Positions 59,716 through 64,000 of a stretch of DNA of 64,000 bases are shown here, in pieces. The DNA comes from Plantactinospora endophytica (GTDB lineage Bacteria; Actinomycetota; Actinomycetes; Mycobacteriales; Micromonosporaceae). The stretch covers positions 620,001 through 684,000 of the forward strand of contig NZ_BONW01000013.1 in assembly GCF_016862915.1 (NCBI RefSeq), given 5' to 3'. A program made the position numbers and the translations under genes. The notes under the pieces are model-generated. The model was given only the letters and a program-made list of their open reading frames with translations, was not told where the DNA came from and searched no databases. Each line of letters opens with the position of its first letter. Position 1 is the first letter of the stretch.

Positions 59716-61041
59716 TCAACCTCCGTGTCGGGGGAACTGTTCGGCGAGCCCGTCCGGGCCCACCAGGGGTGGGGTGAAAAGTCGGCGTACCGCGCGGTCC
59801 CGGTCGGCCAGCCCGGCACGCTGGGCGTCGGTGAGCGGGATCCACGGCGGCACCGGCTCGGGCAGCCGGGGCGGCAGCAGCCGGCCCGCCCGGTAGGTCA
59901 GCTCGGTGACCAGCCGCAGCGGTGCGTACCGGCGCTGCCCGTGCACGTCGACCAGTTCGTGGCGGCCGGATTCGAGGGTGAAGACCGCGACGTCGGCCGG
60001 GGCGCCGACCGCCAGCGTGCCGATCCCGTCCGGCAGGCCGAGCAGCCGGGCCGGCCCGACGGTCGCCGCCGCCACCACCTGCGGCAGAGCCATCCCGACC
60101 GCCAGCATCTTGGCCATCGTCGTCGGCAGGTCGAAGGCCGGACCGTGCACCGACCGGCTGTGCAGGTCGGTGGAGACCGCGTGCGGCGGCATGTCGGCCG
60201 CCAACTGCGCCTCCAGTACGTCGAAGGCGAAGCCCCCGGAACCGTGCCCGAGGTCGAACCGCACCCCCGCCTGGTACGCCTCCTTCGCCGCCGGATCGAA
60301 GCCGTCGGGTCCGGCGGCGATTCCGCTGGCGCAGTGCGTGATCAGGTCGCCGGGGCGCAGCAACGGCAGCATCTGTGCCACCGTCGGCGGTGCCGCCCCG
60401 ATGTGCACCATCACCGGCAGCCCGCACTCCTGAGCCGCCTCAACCGCCCGGCGCAACGGGGCCAGCCCGTGCGTACCGACGTTGTGCCGGTCCATCCGTA
60501 CCTTGATCCCGACGATCCGGTCCCGGTGTGCGCGTACGGTCGCCACCGCCAGGCCGACGTCGCAGTTGGCGAGTTCCCGGGACTCGCCGACCGGTGCGAC
60601 CAGCCCGACCGCGGAGATGTTGAGCAGCGCGGGCACCCGGACGGCGTACCGGGCGGAGGCGGCGGCGAAGGCCGGGAACCCGTACGCCCCGGCCGAGCCC
60701 GCGTCCACCCAGGTCGTCACGCCGGAGCGCCAGGCCACCGGATCGGGGTCGATACCCCAGTACGTCGCCCCGGGGTGTACGTGCGTGTGCAGGTCGACCA
60801 GGCCGGGCGTGACCAGTTTCCCGGCCAGTTCGACCACCTCGGCGGCCCGTTCCCGGGGCAGTTCGGGCGCCACCGCCGCGATCCGGCCACCCCGGACGGC
60901 GACGTCGTGCCGCCCCGCCCGGCCGGTACCCGGATCGAGCAGGTCTCCGCCGCGCAGCAGCAGGTCCCAGCGGCCCGGACCGGGGTCCTCGGCCGGTGGC
61001 GGGTGCTGTCCGGCGACGGGTTCGGCGCGGTGCCCGCTCAT
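59716..61041 (-). CDS. Amidohydrolase/deacetylase family metallohydrolase
   Basis: A 441-aa amidohydrolase-superfamily enzyme. Metal-binding HxH is in GLVDLHTHVHPG; likely carboxylated Lys in GIKVRMDRHN; further His in PVMVHIGAAPP and LITHCASG; the catalytic Asp is probably in VSTDLHSRSVHGP. It resembles the cog3964 group, formerly called dihydroorotases, some of which hydrolyse N-acetyl amino acids or acetyl esters of D-type substrates. That fits the divergent D-amino-acid enzyme. ATG overlaps the regulator stop (ATGA); second gene of the operon. Confidence 0.83.
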   Translation of the reverse strand: MSGHRAEPVAGQHPPPAEDPGPGRWDLLLRGGDLLDPGTGRAGRHDVAVRGGRIAAVAPELPRERAAEVVELAGKLVTPGLVDLHTHVHPGATYWGIDPDPVAWRSGVTTWVDAGSAGAYGFPAFAAASARYAVRVPALLNISAVGLVAPVGESRELANCDVGLAVATVRAHRDRIVGIKVRMDRHNVGTHGLAPLRRAVEAAQECGLPVMVHIGAAPPTVAQMLPLLRPGDLITHCASGIAAGPDGFDPAAKEAYQAGVRFDLGHGSGGFAFDVLEAQLAADMPPHAVSTDLHSRSVHGPAFDLPTTMAKMLAVGMALPQVVAAATVGPARLLGLPDGIGTLAVGAPADVAVFTLESGRHELVDVHGQRRYAPLRLVTELTYRAGRLLPPRLPEPVPPWIPLTDAQRAGLADRDRAVRRLFTPPLVGPDGLAEQFPRHGG

Positions 61042-62363
61042 CGGGCCGCCTCGGCGGGGACGGCGGCTCCGCCGTCGACGGCGGAGCCGATCCGCAGCCG
61101 GTAGAGCCGGGCCGGCCGGCCCTTGCGGTGCACCTGTGTGCTGCCCTCCACCTCGACCAGTCCCGAGTCGCTCAGCTTGCGGATCAGCCGCCGGCCGCTC
61201 GGGTCGGTGATGCCGAGATGCTGGGCCAGGTCGCTGGGGGAGATGGCCCGGCCCTCCAGGGCCCGTTCGATGGCCGAGAGCCGGGACAGCGTGGCCGCGC
61301 TCAGCCCGACTTCGCCGGCCAGCCGTTCGAGTTCGGCACCGTGTTCCCGGTAGGTGAAGGCCAGCGCGGCCCCGGCCGGGCTCATCGGACCGATGATGAC
61401 CCCGCCGTCCTCCACCAGGTACGCGCTCGGCGACTCCTCCTGCTCGGCCCGCGCGACGGCCCGCTCGGCCAGGTGCAGGCAGCTCCGGGCCGAGGCACCG
61501 ACACCGAAGCCGGCGGCGACCCGGATGCCGAGGGTCTCCTGCGCCTGGTTGAGCGCGGGCAGTGACACCCAACTGTTGGTCGCCTGCTCGAAGAGCGCCT
61601 GGTGGGCGAAGACCACCACGCCGCGCCGGCCCCGGTTGTCGATCCAGGCGTCGCCGAACTCTGGCGTGTTCAGCAGCAGGTTCATCAGCCCGACCCGGGC
61701 CCGGTCCAGGTCGAGCTGCGGACCGGCCCGGCCGACCAGGAAGATGCCGGCGGCGAAGCGCAGCGCACTGGCCTGTTTGGACTGCACCTGGAGGGCCAGC
61801 TCGTGCAGTTGGGCCCGCAGGGTGGCCGGTCCGGGCAGCCCGCCGAGCACCGGAGTGCTCTGCCGTAGCTCGGCCGCGACGGCGGTACGCAGGCTGATCA
61901 CGTAGTCGGCGCCGGTCCGGGCCAGCGCCGCCCGGTGGAACGCGACGATCTCGGCCACGCTCTGCTCCGGGTCGTACGGCAGGCAGGTGATCTGCGCCGG
62001 GTCGAGTTCCAGGGCCCGGGCCACCTCGTCCACGGTCTGGCTGTCGTAGGTGTCGACGCTCACCGGGGTGGGCCGCCAGCCCCGGGCCAGCGCCTTGAAC
62101 AGTGCCAGCGACAGGTCCAGCCCGGCCGAGCGCAGGATGGCCACCGGCAGGTCGGCCGGGAGCAGATCACGGCACTTCGCGTACGGGACCGGGCCGAGCA
62201 GCAGGCCGTCGACGCGTTGCCGGGCGAGCGAGCCGTCGACGAGTTCCCGGACCGCGTCCTCGTGCTCGTAGACGATCCACTCCAGCGTCACCCCGGCCAG
62301 CGTCCGCGCCGCGTCCTCGAAGACGGCGCGATGGCTGGCGTGGATGACGAGACCGATCACCAT
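61038..62363 (-). CDS. Operon regulator with effector and winged-helix domains
   Basis: A 441-aa protein. Residues 1-190 resemble a periplasmic-binding or sugar-sensor-like fold (MVIGLVIHASHRAVFEDAARTL, VDGLLLGPVPYAKC). Residues 200-330 look like a nucleotide-cyclase/GCH III-type domain as seen in PucR-like regulators (RVAAGFGVGASARSCLHLAERAVARAEQ). At 375-430 comes a winged helix (LSRLSAIERALEGRAISPSDLAQHLGITDPSGRRLIRKLSDSGLVEVEG). It is first in the operon and divergent from the PLP-enzyme gene, so it probably controls both. ATG has GGGGAG upstream. Assignment of the first two domains is tentative. Confidence 0.75.
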   Translation of the reverse strand: MVIGLVIHASHRAVFEDAARTLAGVTLEWIVYEHEDAVRELVDGSLARQRVDGLLLGPVPYAKCRDLLPADLPVAILRSAGLDLSLALFKALARGWRPTPVSVDTYDSQTVDEVARALELDPAQITCLPYDPEQSVAEIVAFHRAALARTGADYVISLRTAVAAELRQSTPVLGGLPGPATLRAQLHELALQVQSKQASALRFAAGIFLVGRAGPQLDLDRARVGLMNLLLNTPEFGDAWIDNRGRRGVVVFAHQALFEQATNSWVSLPALNQAQETLGIRVAAGFGVGASARSCLHLAERAVARAEQEESPSAYLVEDGGVIIGPMSPAGAALAFTYREHGAELERLAGEVGLSAATLSRLSAIERALEGRAISPSDLAQHLGITDPSGRRLIRKLSDSGLVEVEGSTQVHRKGRPARLYRLRIGSAVDGGAAVPAEAAR

Positions 62364-62388
62364 CCGGCTCCCCAGGTTCGAAAATGGT

Positions 62389-62450
62389 CCGTTAACGGTG
62401 GCGCGGTTAGCCTGGCTCTTCCTGCCCTTCCTCGTCAAGACGTTGACGAG
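62389..62450. promoter_or_regulatory. Divergent promoter with two perfect palindromes
   Basis: CCGTTAACGG (62389-62398) is a perfect 10-bp palindrome. CTCGTCAA-GACG-TTGACGAG (62431-62450) is a perfect 20-bp inverted repeat with 8-bp arms. Both lie between the regulator start and the PLP-enzyme start and are likely operators for the regulator. Confidence 0.65.
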
Positions 62451-62520
62451 AACGGCTCGTGTCCGGCAGGCTGAGCAGCTAACAGCGAGCCACATCCGAA
62501 CCTGCCACGGGGGACAGCCG

Positions 62521-63765
62521 GTGCGCCACGACCAACTCGACGAGCCTGCGCTCGACTGGCGGGCCAAGGGGTTCTGGCAGCCCGACCCGCCGGTCCCGGA
62601 CGCGGTGTTCGCCGCCGCCGGGCATTCCCTGTTCGGCGGTGCCGTCACCTGGCCGGTGCTGGCCGTCCGGCGCTCCGCCGTCGCGCACAACGTCGCCACC
62701 ATGGCCGACTTCTGCACCCGGCACGGGTTCTCGTTCGCGCCGCACGGCAAGACCACCATGGCGCCGTCGCTCCTCGACGCCCAGTTGGCCGCCGGTGCCT
62801 GGGCGATCACCATGGCCACCGCCAGCCAGTTGCTCGCCTGCCGCGCCCTCGGCGTACCCCGGGTGCTGCTCGCCAACGAACTGCTCGATCCGACCCCGCT
62901 GCGCTGGCTGGCCGGCGAACTCGACCGGGGTTTCGAGGCGTACTTCTTCGTGGACTCGGTTGCCGGGGTGGAGGCGATCGCCACCGCCCTCGCCGACCAG
63001 CCCGGCGAAGCGCCGTTGCGGGTACTCGTCGAACTCGGCTTCCCCGGCGGTCGGGCCGGCTGCCGCACCGTCGAGCAGGTGGTCGAGGTGGCCGAGGCGG
63101 TCGCCGCGACCCCCCGGGTACGCCTCGACGGCGTCGCCGGCTACGAGGGCGGGTTGCCGGACGATGCGGCGGTGACGGCGTACCTGCGGCGGCTCCGCGC
63201 GGCGGCGACCGAGCTGGCCCGTCGTCGGCTGGTCGGCCCCGAGGTGCTGGTCAGCGCCGGTGGTAGTGCCTGGTTCGACCTGGTGGCCGAGGAACTCGGC
63301 GGCGACTGGCTGGCCGGCCACGACCTACGGGTGGTGCTGCGCAGCGGTGCCTACGTCACCCACGACCACGGTTTCTACGCCGAGCACACCCCGTTCCACC
63401 GGATCCCCGGCGAGGGTGGGCTGGACGCCGCCCTGGAACTCTGGGCGCAGGTCACCTCCACTCCGGAGCCGGGGCTGGCGATCGTCGGCATGGGCAAGCG
63501 GGACGCGTCGTACGACGAGGGCCTGCCGGTGCCGCTGCGGGTCCGGCGTCGCTCCGGCGAGGTGCACGCCGTCGAGGGGATGTCCGTCGACCGGCTCAAC
63601 GACCACCACGGATATCTCGCGGTGCCGCCCGGCGTCGAGGTCCACCCCGGTGACCTGGTCTGTTTCGGCATCTCCCATCCGTGCACCGCCTTCGACAAGT
63701 GGCGAGCGATGCCGGTGGTCGACGACGACCACGTCATCGTCGACGTGCTGCGCACCTACTTCTGA
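62521..63765 (+). CDS. D-amino-acid deaminase-like (DSD1 type) PLP enzyme
   Basis: A 414-aa fold-type III PLP enzyme related to D-serine dehydratase DSD1 and amino-acid deaminases. PLP-binding Lys77 lies in FAPHGKTTMAPSL. C-terminal half: EVLVSAGGSAWFDLV, RVVLRSGAYVTHDHGFYAEHTPF, and SHPCTAFDKW, where His and Cys match the zinc ligands of the family. Acts on D-serine or D-threonine in relatives. GTG at 62521 has GGGGA upstream; earlier in-frame residues overlap the palindromes. Divergent from the amidohydrolase operon. Confidence 0.87.
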   Translation: MRHDQLDEPALDWRAKGFWQPDPPVPDAVFAAAGHSLFGGAVTWPVLAVRRSAVAHNVATMADFCTRHGFSFAPHGKTTMAPSLLDAQLAAGAWAITMATASQLLACRALGVPRVLLANELLDPTPLRWLAGELDRGFEAYFFVDSVAGVEAIATALADQPGEAPLRVLVELGFPGGRAGCRTVEQVVEVAEAVAATPRVRLDGVAGYEGGLPDDAAVTAYLRRLRAAATELARRRLVGPEVLVSAGGSAWFDLVAEELGGDWLAGHDLRVVLRSGAYVTHDHGFYAEHTPFHRIPGEGGLDAALELWAQVTSTPEPGLAIVGMGKRDASYDEGLPVPLRVRRRSGEVHAVEGMSVDRLNDHHGYLAVPPGVEVHPGDLVCFGISHPCTAFDKWRAMPVVDDDHVIVDVLRTYF

Positions 63766-63827
63766 GCCGCAGGAGGCCGGCCACCGCCGCCCCGGCCTGG
63801 TCCGTCGTCCCGTTCGACCACAATCGA

Positions 63828-63878
63828 CGGAAACTTTCCGCAGGGCACGACGAACTTTTGTAGGCCAGAACCAAAGTT
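63828..63878 (+). promoter_or_regulatory. Operators for a gene beyond the right edge
   Basis: CGGAAA-C-TTTCCG (63828-63840) is a perfect odd palindrome, and AACTTT/AAAGTT (63853-63858, 63873-63878) form outer arms around a 14-bp spacer. A -10-like TAGCGT lies at 63916. The window ends with AGCAGGAG, probably a ribosome-binding site, so the gene begins just outside. GAAA-C-TTTC sites often control xylanase or other glycoside-hydrolase genes in actinomycetes. The 235 bp here hold no gene. Confidence 0.45.
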
Positions 63879-64000
63879 GCTGCGTCCTGCCCTTTTCTTC
63901 TCGCGGCGCAGCCTCTAGCGTGTGTCTATTCGTAACAGAGACGACCGCTGATCGTCATATCCCGCCCGGGTGGCCGCCCGGAGCAGGAGCCCACGAAGAC

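Noticed and set aside
62344-62520. Longer N-terminus for the PLP enzyme
   Set aside because: It would be encoded by the palindromic promoter region and resembles no family sequence; GTG 62521 has a ribosome-binding site.
1-64000. Prophage or integrative element across the window
   Set aside because: No integrase, transposase, phage structural gene or tRNA attachment site seen; only the small GntR module at 32.2-33.1 kb looks foreign.

Overview
The window is about 64 kb of very GC-rich chromosome with dense GTGA/ATGA-overlapping operons, frequent GTG starts and typical actinobacterial families (LtrA, DUF4331, SigK/RskA, RamB, AfsR-type BTAD-NB-ARC regulator, S-adenosyl methyltransferase of the PF04672 type). 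The gene content suggests a filamentous actinomycete, most likely of the Micromonosporaceae; that placement is inference, since no rRNA or marker gene lies in the window. I see no tRNA, rRNA, CRISPR array, transposase or integrase.

Left part (0-15 kb). After a methyltransferase comes an unusual four-gene cluster: NUDIX protein with a C-terminal NrtR-like region, J-domain fused to a kinase fold lacking the catalytic Asp, vWA protein, and a divergent adenylosuccinate-synthetase paralogue (1093-5464). A YaaA protein and an azoreductase/MarR divergent pair follow, then a membrane-anchored GTPase coupled to a PASTA protein (7939-10385), then a complete carbohydrate ABC transporter with its own ATPase (10448-14647).

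Middle part (15-41 kb). Secreted proteins (BNR propeller, class-C beta-lactamase-like hydrolase, DUF4331, S15 peptidase) surround a DUF4331-TPR-NicO block next to sigK-rskA. Small regulator/enzyme pairs follow: TetR with FAD monooxygenase, SnoaL, a cupin under a MerR-type promoter, LtrA, a small GntR module of lower GC, phospholipase D, an ECF sigma factor with a SnoaL tail beside a DHFR-like reductase, an MMPL exporter and an animal-type haem peroxidase.

Right part (41-64 kb). RamB is divergent from the glyoxylate-shunt operon aceA-aceB. An AfsR-like STAND regulator is divergent from a 71-aa secreted peptide made of W-x-D repeats, followed by a 1707-aa secreted fibronectin-III/beta-propeller protein. 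The window closes with a tightly overlapping operon (regulator, amidohydrolase, binding protein, two permeases, GH20 hexosaminidase) divergent from a D-amino-acid-processing PLP enzyme, with a perfect 20-bp inverted repeat in the shared promoter region.

A theme running through the window is short tandem repeats of 20-43 bp at the 3' ends of genes. In several cases the repeats clearly copy the last codons and the stop codon of the gene.
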